DNA from: Magnolia sinica
Lineage: Eukaryota > Streptophyta > Magnoliopsida > Magnoliales > Magnoliaceae
Reading direction: 5' to 3'
NCBI RefSeq assembly: GCF_029962835.1
Contig: NC_080575.1
Span: forward strand, 63,839,493 to 63,903,492
Length of the DNA stretch: 64,000 nucleotides
In this document: positions 1 to 13,512 of the stretch, one piece after another
How the letters are laid out: every line of letters starts with the position of its first letter
Position numbering within the stretch: position 1 is the stretch's first letter
Translations under genes and position numbers: made by a program
The notes under the pieces: generated by a model
Databases searched by the model: none
Told to the model about the DNA's origin: nothing
The model's input: only the letters and a program-made list of their open reading frames with translations

Positions 1-799
1 TCTACATAGACCTGTTCGAGAGCTAAAAGTAGGAAAACTCCTCCTCATCCATAAAGTCCTGCTCTATCGCATAGTCTTCATCAGTTCTTGCATTTAAACC
101 AGAGTCTGGTTGGTGTTTTAAAACACCGTCCCAGAGTAGGAATGAGTGGCCAACTCAGTGGTACTATAAGGCAAAGGTTAACATGTTATCAATTCAATCA
201 AACAGTAATGATAAAGCAACATAATAATCACTTCCTAACTACTCTTGTTAACGCAGGAATGGAGTGTAGGTAATGATGCATGCCCTCACATCAAAAGCTC
301 CCTCAACAAGTGATGCCGACACCATATCGCATATGACAACACTACCTCCTGTGCGACTTCCACGCCTTTAAAGTACGTCCTAACTAATACAGTGTAGTGC
401 ATGGTCATGTTAGCCCAGTTGTTAATTAAGCTTATTCATACAGCAAGTTTGGGAAGCTAGGGTACCACTCTTTATATCATCGACCCAAACCAAAGGATCC
501 ATCTAGGTTCGTCACTCCTAGTTAAGCACATATGATAGGCAAGTTGTAGGGTCATCACTACTAATGAAAAGCAGTTAATAGGCAAATTTAAAAGTTAATA
601 CTCGCGGTCACTACAGGGTGGCTAATCACCTCAGCGTAAGTCAATAGTTCAAACACAGTGTTCCATACCACCATGCCCGGCTCACGAGTCTGAGTTTGCT
701 CACTGGTCATTATGGGGTGGCTTATCACCTCAACGTATGTTCCTATGTTGATTTCTTCACCAGTCCTTGATTATTGAAGGGGTTCTAAGAGTGTTAATG
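1..799 (-). mobile_element. LTR fragment, Tekay-like family A (minus orientation)
   Basis: This stretch is a diverged copy, in reverse orientation, of part of the 3' LTR at 8724-11848, and a same-orientation relative of 14711-16745. Shared blocks include the text around 100-300 (accaaac/aacaccgtcccagagt, aacatgttatcaattca, taatgatgcatgccctcac) and the 'ggtggcttatcacctcaacgta' type repeats near 610-740. The fragment enters from the left edge of the window and stops at the solo LTR starting at 800. It carries no coding sequence. It is a fossil, and the divergence between the three copies suggests they are not recent. Confidence 0.75.
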
Positions 800-3700
800 T
801 GTCACGCCCCGAAATCCGGCACCTGGGTTTATCCAACCCCGATTCCGTACCCGCAGGCATGACTTATGTTTTGTATGTTTACATTTCATATTTTACACAT
901 ATATTGACAAAGTAACCTCATTCATAAAATATAACAATCCAAAAATTGAATAATCAAACATTTATTTAAAGAAAAATGTCAATGTTCTGACTATTCAAGA
1001 TTATCATCAAACACATGTCATCGTAATGCTGTTATACTAAATGTTCATTACACTTATTTAGAAAATGGTAAAGAAACAAAAATAAATAAAAGAAAATCTC
1101 TTTAAGCTCCTCCATATGATCCCGATCTTGAAATTTTAAAATCCCAACAGGGTAAGCTGCGAAGCCTAGTGAGTAATCTCAACACAGGTTTCAAAATAAT
1201 CTCATCTAATATGAATAAAACTGTATAAAAATACAATACATAGTTGGGCAAAATAACAAATGAGGAGATTTAATAAACAAAATGTTTCCATGTAAATTCA
1301 AAGAAAAATGAATAAATGAAATCAACATATGCTATACTCCATAATCACATGTGCAGTTTATTCTTTTTAACACCAGGGCCAGTTTACACCGGTTGGCCAA
1401 CACCCATGCCAATACAACACCTAGCTTGGCAATGGGAACCTCTTGTATGACATGCTCACCCATCCAAAGGGCACTTGGTGAGGGACCCATTTGTACGTTA
1501 GCTGGTCAGACTACTACGCTACCGAACCTGGCAGTGGGAACCTTTTGAAATCCCGACATGCTCACCCACTCAAAGGGTACGGTAGAGGTTCCAAAAGGTA
1601 CTAGTTGGGTTTCTGGGACTTTCAACCCAAGGGTCTTGATCGCCCCACCTATTTATGCTTTAGGGATTTTCAACCCAGAGGACTTGATCGTCTCACCTAT
1701 TTTCTGGTGTTTCATAACTATTTTAATGATGCATGATTTTAATATTGCATAAATCAAATATTTCTAAATATCTTCAATGACTACTATTCTTCGGTCAATC
1801 CATAATACTTGATGTACATGATTTAATAAACAAAAAAAAAAAATTTCAATCAATGTAAATTGTATGTAGATAATTAAAATTTTACATAAAAAATAAAATA
1901 AACATTTAACATAATCTATTAGATCATGGTTAAAATACAATGTAAAAAATAAACATGCAACGTGATTTATTAAATCTTAATTAAAAAGATAAGCATGCAA
2001 CATGATTTATGCGATTTAAGATCTATAAAAAAATATATATATATATATAAACTCAAGATAAATAATAATTTAAACAACATTTTAAGAAGCAGGGTAAGTA
2101 ATTACGTCAAATTAAAAAGTACATCCAAGATGGCAATTTTGTATTATAAGTACAATTGAATTAACAAATAAAATGAATTAAATTAAATTATATGGAGTTT
2201 TCATAAATATCAAGTGAGAGAAAACTCACTTTTTTTATAAAAAGAAAAAGTATATATATATATTTTTTTCCTTTTTCTCTTTCCTCCTTTTCTTTCTTCA
2301 TTTTTCTCTTTCCTCTCTCTCTCTCTCTCTCTCCTGCTTGGTAGTGAGATGTCACTTACGTCTCCCCTCTTCTCTTTTATATTATAAGGTGGGTCCCACT
2401 TTATGTTAATGCATGGGAGGTTTCACACGTGATTTTTCATCTTCACGTGTTTTTTTTTCCTTTGCTGGATAAAACGTAAGTGAGTTATGGATTTCATATA
2501 TATTGAAAATTATCCAAAGTTTGGTATGAACCGCATATTTGATATGAAATATGACCCCTCACGCTAAAACTAAACCGGTAAGGTTTTATGATATTCGAAG
2601 TTGTATAATGTGTACTGTTGGTTCGATGATCGATTGAATAGATAAGACGATCTATGATAATAACGAAAAATGAATGATGAGCGGTTGGATGATTTTGTAA
2701 ATGGGAAGTGTATGGTCCACTAGGTTCCTTGACAGGAGACGAAGTTTGTGTACAGATGGTTTCATGGATGGTTTAAAGTATAAGAGTTTGTTGTGTGATG
2801 TACAGGGTGAAATAATATATATAAGTATACACACATTCTTTTAAAATATAAAATCGAAACTAACTTTCTAAGCCTAGATCACCATTGATTTGTGGGTCTA
2901 ATTGTCTCGTAAGAGATATTTTCTCAGAACCGACCGATAAGAGCGTTGGGCATAACAAGATCTTCATGATGAACCATTAATGTTAGTTTTTAGATGGACC
3001 ACTTGAGAGTTATGATCCATATTTGCAATGGATGGTGAGATAATGGATCTAAGTGTAGAAATTAAGGGATTTTGGTTTAAATTAGGTGAATAGGTCTTGG
3101 TATAAGTTCGGATATAAATGGGCATGTGCAAATATGGTTTTAAGAATAGTCTATGTGCATGGGCATCTACACTCTTAGATGTTTTGGATCGATGATGGAC
3201 CTCGCATTTTGAAGATTTAACTTAAATGAACGAATTCCCAGTTAAGGGTTTTTAAGCGCTACGAAATGATGAATTCAATTTTGTAATTGGGTCTCTACCG
3301 TTAGATTTTGATAAGTACCCACTGGATGGACATTTTTTGGAAAACAAAATAGATGATTGGAATTCTCATATAGCCATTTACAAAATGTCTAGACAGTTTT
3401 TTTTGATAGGGCCTCTAGAAAGTAGTTTTTGAGAAAGGTCTGTACATGTGGGTATTTATTCTGGGATTACTTGGCACCCAAATTGATCGAGTTGTAGTTG
3501 TTAGAATCTTAATTCATTGGTATGGTTTCTTAGAAAAATATAAGAATCATAATAGTCATGTCGAACTATTTTTTCGGGTTCCAAAAATGGTGGATCTAAT
3601 CATATGACATTTTGTTTGGTATGATAGAGATGTCCAAAAATCCTATAGATGGAATGTAATATATATCTAGTGATTTCAAGGTAAATGTACGGAGGGTTTT

Positions 3701-4184
3701 ACGATCGGACAAAATATTTAAAAGATATATGTCGTTTTTAACATATACCATTTGAATCATTATTATGGTATTGGTCCTGTGATATGTATGATCACGTTTA
3801 ATGAAATCTAACCTGATAAGAATCTTAGTTATGAAAATTATATCATAATCTGAAAGTTAGGAATTCGATTAAGTGGACTTATGCAATTGTGGCCCTTGAT
3901 TTATATAAAAAAAATATTTAGAATTTAAGATTGAAAAAAAATAAATAGGTGGTTGGCTTCCTTAAAATATGAATAAGCAAGTGTACGGATAGTTTATCAA
4001 TTGAATGAGTGGTTAAAAAGTTATAAGGGATATATGATAATGTGATGTAGGGTTTACCCAAGGAAAGTGTTATGCTATTATAGTTACTAGTATCAAGTTT
4101 TAATATTTATAGGAGAATTCTTTTTAAAATTATAAATAAATAAATAAATAAATTATACCACTAAAATTTACTTGGGATATTACA
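800..4184 (-). mobile_element. Probable solo LTR, family B (minus orientation, ~3.4 kb)
   Basis: On the minus strand the block begins TGTAATATCCCAAG (ending at 4184) and finishes CGGGGCGTGACA (at 800), the TG...CA boundaries expected of an LTR. No gag or pol remnant lies inside, so it reads as a solo LTR. On the minus strand a TATA-like stretch (TATAATATAAAAGAG, about 2374-2390) sits in a plausible promoter position, next to a CT/GA-rich tract at about 2310-2335. I could not find a clean 5-bp target-site duplication at the edges (795-799 and 4185-4189 differ), so a deletion or rearrangement at one edge is possible. The family is different from family A. Confidence 0.6.
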
Positions 4185-5810
4185 GTATCATCCCATCCCA
4201 ACCATTAAAATGTCTGTAAACTCGAATCTGTATCAGATTCTATTCCTAGTGGCCTGATATGCGTCGAATCGGACTAAGGGCCCAATCGGGGCAATTCCTT
4301 GGGGCCCCAGGGGGGGACCCACATCATTTTGAAGCATAGGGGCCAGGAGGACCTCGCCCAAATGGCGAGTCATCACCGAAATGTCCAGAGACTGGCAATG
4401 ACCTCGTCGGTTCGGCGAGCCCTCGCCGCCCAATGGGCCAGGCCGGGGGGGCCGGCTCGGGTCGACGCATGTGGGGTCTAGTGTGGCCCACTTATCCATG
4501 GTTGCACAATTTTAAGGCTTCCTAAACCCTTTTTCCTTCACAAACCCACCCTCCAAGCTTCCCTTTTCTTAAATTTTTTCTCAAAACCCCATAAAAAGCC
4601 CTCCCCAAACCTTTTCTTTTTCCATTTTCGTGCACACCCATCCTATCCATCTCAAAATCCATCTCTATTGCTGCTTTTCCTCTCTTTCCTTTTCATCTGA
4701 GCACTCAAATCCTTTGGGTCTCAAATTCGTGGAGGCCTCATTATTTTTCCCATTTCCCTCTTTTCTCTCATTTTTCATGGCCCTATTTGAGTTTGTTACG
4801 GCCATATTTTCCATCTCCACCATTCTCTCTTTCATAGGGAAGAAGAGAGCGCTCGTTGATGAAGCCGGGCCTAGCCGCCCAACCCGTGCATGGAGGTCGA
4901 GAGGTGCCGCTGCGAGCACGACCACCACCCGAGAGTTTCAGAAGAAGTGGGACCTTGATCCTCAAGCTCCCGTTGGAAGAACTCTGTTGGCGGAGCTATC
5001 TCATGGAGTTTATGAAGGCCGTAGGGTCCTTTTTGAAGCTCATGTAGATCCGCGGCTATTTGGCGAATTTCTCTTATTGGAGCGCTTAGAAGGGGCTGGT
5101 TGGTGCCCCCTGTTCGAGGGCGAATACCGCGCCAATGTGGGTACTGTCTGAGCTTTCTATGCCCACATTTGGGAACCTTCGCTGGAGCTTTTGCAGTTCA
5201 AGATCCCTTGCGGGAGAGATCGGAAGGCCACGATCAACGTCGCTTTGATATCTCGACTCCCGAACGTGCTGCTTGGCGAGGTTCATGCGAGTGAGAAGAA
5301 TTTAAGTAGTGCGCGCGAGAGGGATCGCCGCACGCGGTTCCTGTGTGGTCGTCTAGTCGAATGGCAGCCGAACAGAAGCCTTTTAGCTATCAACATGACG
5401 GACGACTTCCGCTTGCTTCACCACATGTGCACATTCAATGTTTATCTAACGTGGAGCAACCGCAGTGAGTGTACGTGCCTGATGGTAGATTTCCTGTATC
5501 AGGTGGGGCAAGGAGAGAAGCTATGTGTGCCAACGTACATCTTGCATCATATTATCCTTATCGCTCGTTCAAATAGGAGGACCGAATCGCTCCCATTTGG
5601 CCAACTCATCTGTAAGCTTACACATAAGTCTGGCTACATGCTTGGGGTGGAAAAGCCGGTACCTATTCGTTACATTAATGAGATGACCCTTAATCAGATG
5701 GACATTGGGCCTCGTCGACGACAAGCCTCACCTGAAGAAAGTGAGGATGAGATAGAGAGCGATGAGGAAGAGAGTTATGGCGAAGATGCGAGCAGAGATT
5801 GATTGTGAAG
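4185..5810 (+). pseudogene. 'Putative plant transposon protein' ORF fossil, copy 1
   Basis: A leader-like, partly GC-rich stretch (4185-4780) precedes an ORF region at about 4780-5802. Its translation resembles the plant transposon-associated protein family that I recall as Pfam PF20167: a block around FYAHIWEP, a RFLCGRLVEW block, a TFNVYLTW block, and an acidic Glu/Asp-rich C-terminal tail. A clearly homologous copy lies at 13513-14705 on the other strand. The function of this family is unknown to me. The copy is broken, with a small number of breaks. It joins directly to chromovirus pol sequence at about 5.9 kb with no LTR between, so it may have been carried by the same retroelement or joined to it by deletion. 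Confidence 0.6.
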
Positions 5811-5904
5811 ATAGGCCGGTGACAACCATGGACCTGAGGGCGAGACATTTACTTTCCCTGTTTAGGTCAGTTACCCTTTCCATTTTTGTTGTTATACTTC
5901 TCTG

Positions 5905-8723
5905 TTGGAGAGTATTGCTAGTTCGACACTTGAAAGTACGCCGGTAGTTTGGAATTTTAAAGATGTGTTTGAGTCGATTCCTGGATTACCCCCTCAGCGC
6001 AAGATTGATTTTACTATCGATCTCATGCCTGGTGCGACACCCATTTCTTTGCCCACCTATCATATGCCTCCGAGTGAAATGGAGGAATTGAGGAAGCAGA
6101 TAGATGGCTTGTTGAATCTGGGTTTTATTCGACCTAGTGTGTCTTCTTGGGGAGCACTTGTTCTATTTGTCAAGAAAAAGGATGGTTCCTTACGATTATG
6201 TATAGATTATCATAGGTTAAATTAGGTGACTATGAAGAACAAGTATCCCTTGCCCAGGATCGATGATCTATTTGATCAGTTGAAGGGGGCACTGTACTTT
6301 TCGAAGGTTGATCTGCAGTCAGGGTATCATCAGTTGCGCGTTAAGAATGAGGACGTGCAGAAAACCGCATTCAGGACTAGTTTCAGCCATTATGAGTTCC
6401 TTGTGATGTTGTTCGGTCTTACGAACGCACCGGCCGTGTTCATGAATCTGATGAACAGGGTGTTTCAGCCGTTTTTTGTTTCGATTCGTCATTGTCTTTA
6501 TCGATGACATTTTGATATACTCTGCGAGTCGGGAAGAGCACGAGGAGTACTTAAGAGCAGTCTTGGATACTCTCAGGAAGAATCGGCTTTTTGCATAGTT
6601 CAAGAAATGTTATTTCAGGAAAGAGGAAGTCAAGTTCCTAGGACATGTGGTGTCCAAGGAAGGGATAGCTGTCAATCTCACTAAGGTAGCTACAGTTCAG
6701 GACTGGAAGCAGCCTGGTTCGGTTATTGAGGTGAGAAGCTTTCTGGGTCTAGTAGGCTATTATCGACGCTTCATACGAGACTTCTCGAAGATAGCCAGAC
6801 CGTTGTCTCAGTTGACACGGAAAGATTTGAAGTTTGCTTGGAATGAAAAGGTGGAGATTGCTTTTCAGGAGCTGAAGGACAAGTTGACATCTGCCCCTGT
6901 GCTAGTATTGTCAGAGCAAGGGGTTAAGTATATGATATATACTGATGCCTCTCGCATTGGTCTAGGTTGTGTCCTTATACAGAAGGACAGGGTGATTGCA
7001 TATGCCTCGAGACAGTTGAGGAAACACGAAGAGAATTACCCTACACACGACTTGGAGTTGGCAGCTGTCATTTTCGCATTAAAGCTCTGGAGACATTACC
7101 TCATTTTCGCAAGAAGGTTATAGAGTTTGTGGCTCCGCTAATGATAGCAGAATGAGACATGATAGAGTTTGTGTGAGACTTTGAGTAGAAACTTACGGAG
7201 GAAGAGCCGTATGAGGTTATTGTACACATTCGAGTACAACCCCTCATTGACGAGAGGATCATTGCAGCTCAGGCAGATGATGAGCTATTGGCGAAGTGAG
7301 AGAGCTGGTTGGTACAGATGAGGACTCCGAGTGGAGTGTTGGTTCAGATGGGGGCCTACGATATCGTGGCTGGCTATGTGTCTCAGAAATTCCTGACTTG
7401 AGACGGGAGGTTCTCGAGTTAGCCCATAATTCTAAGCTTGCGATGCATCTAGGTAGCACGAAGATGTATAAAGATATGAGGAGATCTTGTTGGTGGGACA
7501 ACATGAAGGTTCACATTGCTGAGTTTGTATCTTATTGTCTCACATGCCAGCAGGTCAAGGGAGAGCATCGCCAACCTCCTAGACTGCTTCAGCCCATGCC
7601 CATAGCTGAATGGAAGTGGGACTTCATCTCTATGGATTTTATTTCAGGGTTGCCGAGAACGAAGAAGGGACATGACTCTATTTGGGTGATCGTCGACCGA
7701 TTGACGACGTCGGCTCATTTCTTACCAATCAGAGTCACAAACTCTGTAGATAAGTTGGCTAGATTATACATCAAGGAGATGGTACGTCTGCACGGAGTTC
7801 CCTTGGAGATTGTGTCTGACAGAGACACGTGATTCACATCTATCTTCTGGACTCGTATCCAGGATGCGATGGGTGTGAAATTAAAGTTCAGCACCGCGTT
7901 TCATCCGTAGATAGACGGTCAGACGGAACATGTAATCAGGTTCTGGAAGACATGTTGCGAGCTTGTGTTTTGGATTTCAAGGACAGTTGGGATGATTGTC
8001 TCCCTTATGTAGAGTTCGCATATAACAACAGCTTCTAGGCGAGTATCGGCATGACTCCCTACGAGGCATTGTATGGTCGCCCGTGTAGAGCACCGCATTA
8101 CTGGGCAGAAGTTGGCGAGCATAGTTTGATTGGCCCAGAGTTGGTACAGGCGACTTCAGAGAAAGTTGACATTATTCGACGTCGACTTCTGACAGCCTAG
8201 AGCAGGCAGAAGAGTTACGCTGATACGAGGCGACGACAGCTTGAGTTTGAGGTTGGAGACCATATATTTCTTAAGGTTTCCCCTATGAAGGGAGTTCTGC
8301 GGTTCGGTAAGAAGGGAAAGTTCACGCCGAGATTTATTGTTCCATTTCAAATACTGGATCGAGTGGGAGCGGTAGCATACCGCCTTACTTTGCCCACACC
8401 ACTTGCGGGCGTGCATAACATATTTCATGTTTCTATACTGAAGAAGTACGTTCCTGATCCTTCGCATATTATCAGTTGGGAGCAGGTGCAGTTGAGCGAG
8501 GATGCCACATATGTACTGCGACCGACACGTATCCTAGATAGGAAGGAGCAGGTATTACGTAGCAAGGTTATCCCTCTTGTGAAAGTACTATGGACGCATC
8601 ACAACGAAGAAGAGACTACTTGGGAGACTGAAGCTGAGGTCAGAAAGAGCTACCCTCAGATCCTTGAGGAGTATGAGAAGGTACGAATTTTGAGGATGAA
8701 ATTTTTCTTTAAGGGGGGTAGAT
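5905..8723 (+). mobile_element. Ty3/gypsy chromovirus (Tekay/Del-like) pol fossil
   Basis: This is the internal region of an LTR retrotransposon, in order: reverse transcriptase (about 5950-6650; blocks such as [14 protein letters not shown] and [12 protein letters not shown]), RNase H (about 6900-7130; [33 protein letters not shown]), integrase with a zinc-binding N-terminal part and a core (about 7380-8040; SCWWDNMK, CLTCQQVKGEH, MDFISGLPRTKKGHDSIW) and a C-terminal chromodomain-type tail (about 8290-8700; VHNIFHVSILKKYVPDP, RILDRKEQVLRSK). The gag and protease regions expected upstream are not recognisable. A purine-rich tract (aaggggggtaga, 8711-8722) immediately precedes the 3' LTR and fits a polypurine tract. 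The copy is broken, with several breaks, and is not expected to be active. The tail type and the long LTR favour the Tekay/Del clade. Confidence 0.85.
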
Positions 8724-11700
8724 TGTAATGACCTGGAAAATTTCGTGCAAAGACTCGAGTACCACCTCGAATTCCTTAGAAGTTATGTGTGGGTTAATTA
8801 GCGTTAAACTCAATTGCTTGTGAAATTAGTACCAATCACTTTAAATTTAATCTACAGGACCCAAAACCTATAGAATCGTTAGCGCTATGTTACCCCGAAA
8901 TCTAGGATTCAACGCTAAATCCAGTTACTCTCAGGAGTACTTGAAAACTTTGTATCGGACCTGGACCGCGCGTCGAAAGTCTGATAGCGTCGATCTTAGA
9001 CAATTTTGGTCATCTCGTTGGGCTTGACCATCACCTCAAAAATCAAGTCCAGATGATGTCCTGAGTCGATTTGCTTGAGTCAGGAGTAAAGAGTGTGAGA
9101 AAGCTGAGAAATTAAATATGAATTTATGAAATCTGAGTCGTGTCGCTTGCGCGCCGATTCTAAGCTTTTTGACCATTGGATTTTGACCCAATTTCACCCT
9201 CGGATCAGGGAAGATGGCCCTGGCATGTCATAGTGCCGGTGGACCTGATCGAGTTCCGGTGACCGTTGAATTGAGAGTGGTCCACCATGGCTGATTTGTA
9301 AATCCGATCGGTACAAAAACTCACTTTGACCTAGATCCATGGTCAGTGAGCTTAAGTCCGACCGCACGTGGAGAAAGGACCACTAGAAGTGTTCTGTTGG
9401 ACCAATATAGGCTTGATTTGGTTATGACCTAAGTATACCTTGGCCCTGGGGCTATTTTCATCTATTTTAAGCCTATATAAAGACCTTAAAACCCTCACTC
9501 TCTATTCCATACGAATTTTCTAACCCTAGCTAAAAGTGAGAGAGAAAGTGAGAGAGAAGTTGGTGAATCATCTTGAGATTCTTTCTTGTTATTCTGCATA
9601 CCTAAACCATCACTTTTGAATTGTTATTTCGACGATGCTAAGTTCATTCTTAGGTAAGTTAATCAAACCCTAGTCTATTTTAGAGCTTAGACTTGTCTAA
9701 GTGTTGATGTAGCTCATTTCTATTCATGCCTTAGGTTATCTAGTCGCCGTTGATGAAGACTTATCGTCTGAATCAGATCTATTGTGTTTTTCTGGTTTAA
9801 GGTGCGGACTATATTCGTATAGGTTATGGTTTTCAAGGCTTTCAATGTTGGGTAATGGTTTATTATTGTTGTGGATGCAATTTCACATGCCAACCGTGAT
9901 GTTTATTTTGCGTTCCTGATATATATGAATTATATTGAGATTTGTGTATTCTATGTATATGTAGGAAGTATCGTATACGTATAAAATATGAACATGTGTT
10001 TGCCATGATTAATTGTCGTGTACTTGTGCTAGTTGTATATGTGTCAACTCCTTCGCGAAAGGAATTGTCCAAATGTGTGTTATCACCAACATACGTCATG
10101 TATGTTGGACTATGTAGTCTAAGTGTTTGTAGAAATGTCTGAATGGTTAAGTGTGTAATATATTAACCTATTATGGGCGTTGAGAAGAGATTCTCAACTA
10201 TCCTATTGGTGTGTATGATTTCCTACATGCAATTTACATTCTTTGTTGTTTAACTTCAAGCACTACTTATGTGTAATTCATGTTAAGTTGATATTCTTTA
10301 AATGCTCACATACTGTACGATTAGCATGGTTGTTCCATTACCGTTCTAAATTGTTAGTGTGAATATCTGTGATAATTGAAGATGTTTGGGATTATGGAAT
10401 AGTCCAGGAAATCGGTAACAATCCTTGAGTTCGTGGCCGAGGTCGTTTTCGCCACGCAAGACGTGTTTGACGAACTCGAGTCGTATTAGGGTTGTCGGCA
10501 GTGGTTTGGCCACATGGGGTGTTTACGCACTCTATGTCGTTCAACTCAACGTGCGCTCGTACTAGTCGAGTTCGTCAAAGTAACCCGATTATCCCGGTGG
10601 ATGTACACCATATATGAATGCTATTGCTTGAATCTAGGGTACCAAACTTACCAATGCAATCCCTTTAACCATTGTACCTTGATCCGCTAAGGCTCATGAG
10701 CCGGACATGGTGGTATGGGACACCATGGTCGAGCTGTCGGCCTACGCTGGGGCGACGAGCCTCCCCGTAGTGGCCAGTGAGCACACCAGACTCGTGAGCC
10801 GATTATGGTGGTATGGGACGCTATATTCGTGCTGTCGGCCTACATTGATTGGTGACGTGCCCTTTGTAGTGACCTCGAGCATACCTTGCTACTGCATTGA
10901 GGCGACGAGCCTTAGGGTAGTAAGTAAGGTATGATAGGCATGCATTGATTGGTGACGAGCCCTTTGCAGTGACCTAAAATCATATGATCGTATGAGATTG
11001 TCTAGGACTGACGACCCTAGAATGGATCACTGTTTGGAAAGTGATATGAGGAAGGTACCTTAGCTTCCCAATCCTGCTATATGAAAAGGACTAATAACAA
11101 CTTGGTAATCATGTTCATGCATCGCATTACATGTGCATTGGAGTTGTTGGCACTGTGGGAGGTTGTCATGTGTACCGTAAGATGAAGACGCTGAGGGAGT
11201 GCAGGCGAGAGCATGCATCATTCCTGCATACATCCTTACATTAACAAGAGTAATTAGGACGTGTTTGATTGTATTGTCTTATTATTACTGCTTGATTAAT
11301 TTGATAACATGTTAACTTTTACTGTATAGTTCCACTGAGTTGATCACTCACTCCCACATTCTGGGACGGTGTTTCAACACCAACCAAACTCTGTCTTAGA
11401 TGCAGATGATGAAGTGACCCCTGAGGCAGAGCAGGAGTATGAGGATGATGAAGACGCGTTTTCTTTTATGCAGTTCTCAGGCGGGTTCATGTGAGCCATG
11501 TCCTGATATGCGGGGATTCTGGGTTTTCTTTGTAATTGTAATAGATGATGTCATTTTGATACATATATTTTGAAAACAACACTCGTAATTATGACCTGGC
11601 AGAGTATACGTATTTCAGGGACTTGCACATGTATACATATGTTTCTTTAAGTCTTCCGCTTGCGTCTTTCACTTATCCCTGAATTATGTTTGCAGTTTGG

Positions 11701-11848
11701 CTTAATCTATTCCATGTTTTATGCACTCATACAGAAACATACAAACTCATACGGACAACATACATCCATTATTAAATATGTTGCATAAGTGGTGTTTTGA
11801 AACTCGAGAGCTGAGTTATGCTCGACCCCCGAATTTCAGAGCGTTATA
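8724..11848 (+). mobile_element. 3' LTR of the Tekay-like element (family A, ~3.1 kb)
   Basis: The LTR starts TGTAATGACC just after the polypurine tract and runs to about 11848 (GCGTTATA), in the same orientation as the pol fossil. It contains a TATA box near 9474 and a transcript-leader-like GA-rich stretch after it. Segments reappear, inverted, at 1-799 and 14711-16745, which defines it as a repeated LTR family. The end is TA rather than CA, consistent with age. The matching 5' LTR of this copy is not present upstream of the pol region. Confidence 0.75.
9474..9482 (+). promoter_or_regulatory. TATA box of the family A LTR promoter
   Basis: TATATAAAG lies in the sequence ending 'ttttaagcctatataaagacc', about 750 bp into the LTR, where an LTR U3/R boundary is expected. 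The inference rests on motif and position only. Confidence 0.5.
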
Positions 11849-13512
11849 GTTGGGCCTATTATTCTTTAGTGATTCGATCTACTTATGTGACTTTGTCTAG
11901 TTATAGAGTCCTGATTGTTTCCCTTTGATGAGTCTATTACTAACGTTTCAAGGACGAATATGATCTTACTTAGTAATCTAAGCATATGTGTTACCTGAAT
12001 TGACGATCTTGGGCCAGTGAGGCATGGGCCCACCACGCTCTACTGCGCCCCTCTGGTCAAATGGGTGTATAAACCGACCTAACTAGATTGAGTTCATAAT
12101 GTTCTACCACCTTTAAAATTATTTCTACTCTCAAGGCTCAAGAATCTATGTCTCGATCCGTATGTCAGAACAAGGTGTAATTTAGGACCTATCCTTAACA
12201 TGAAATAGGAAACGATCTCTCAATACATTGGTCTTCCTTTCATCAATGATCTGTATTATAGCATTGGTACATATGGTTATAGATAGGAGCTAAAAAAAAT
12301 TGTGGGTGTTGTGGTTGATTTCAGGGACGGGTGTGAGTTTGTGGCAAGATGCCTAATTCTACCCAAGAAGGACTTTTGCCACGGTCCCGACTTACCTTCT
12401 CTAATCATGTCTAGTTTAATATCGTAAGATAATCTATACATTATTAGTACATAAGGAATTTGGACAAAATAGGTTAACAGACAGACTATGTTTCTAAGTT
12501 CATATGTACAATATATATGCTAGAATGGTCTGTGATTCGGAACCTAATTCCTAATTGTCTATTGCCCATTTGAGAAATTTCTTGGGCCTAAAAATATCCC
12601 TATTGGCTATATGTTTTTAATACTTCTCAAAGGCAAAGTAATAAACTTTTGGTTGTAAGTGGTTGAGCAACACAGAAGGAAGGTTGTGTAGTGGGTCTGA
12701 GCCGGATACATAGACCTTCTGCCTAGCCATGACAGAAAATTTTTCGTATCAATTCTTAATCCAAGTTGATCCCAATCTTCTGCTTGATCAGATCATTGAG
12801 TTCATTGGTAACTACCAAGATTGAGAATTCGATTCAAACCGTGAATACTTTGCTTATATATAGTTTCTCTACTCCGTGTTGCCGATCGTATTAAGTCCTT
12901 GAAAAGGCAATTCTAAGGGGTGTGTTGATTTGACTTAACGTTCAATCTGAGGGATATATAAGTTTTCTCTGAGCGTGAATAGTTTCTAATCAAAACAACA
13001 TTCCTAAGAGTTATTAAAGAAGCCTATAAGTATCGAGGGGATCCAACGAAGGAATGGGGTTTCAATCCAACCTAATCAAGCCATCTAACTAAGTCTATCT
13101 TTCAATTATCTTAGCATAATCATCTATTACATTCCTTAGTATAACTAGTAGCCTATTCTTAATTTATGAGTAGCGGTAATCCAATAGTTGTAATCCAAAG
13201 TCTACGCTCATACGCTAGATGATTTCATACCATTTCTAATACAAGAAATTGTTTTATCGCTTAGGGTCAAAAGTTGTCTGATTGAAATTGAGTTGCCCGA
13301 ACTTGAATTTAACTGCGCTCGAGCACTTCACACATGACCATACCAGCTAAGGAGGTCTTCTGGTTCATGTTATTAATTTATTGGGTTTCCTAAACTGCCA
13401 GATTTTTTTTGAAATATAGGGGTACCGACTTTAGATCCTAAAACTCTAAATGTCCCAACATTTGATGGTCGTTGTGGTTTGTATAATCCTCATTCCCAAG
13501 GTCTTGGTTATC
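11849..13512. other. Intergenic / unclassified repeat remnant, no gene seen
   Basis: There is no ORF of note and no recognisable domain on either strand between the 3' LTR and the inverted transposon ORF at 13.5 kb. The sequence is probably decayed retroelement DNA because it sits between two related pieces, but I could not align it to anything in the window. Confidence 0.4.

Noticed and set aside
4233-5294. Several overlapping ORFs on both strands at 4.2-5.3 kb
   Set aside because: They are shadows of the GC-rich transposon ORF region; only the frames matching the second copy at 13.5-14.7 kb are supported.
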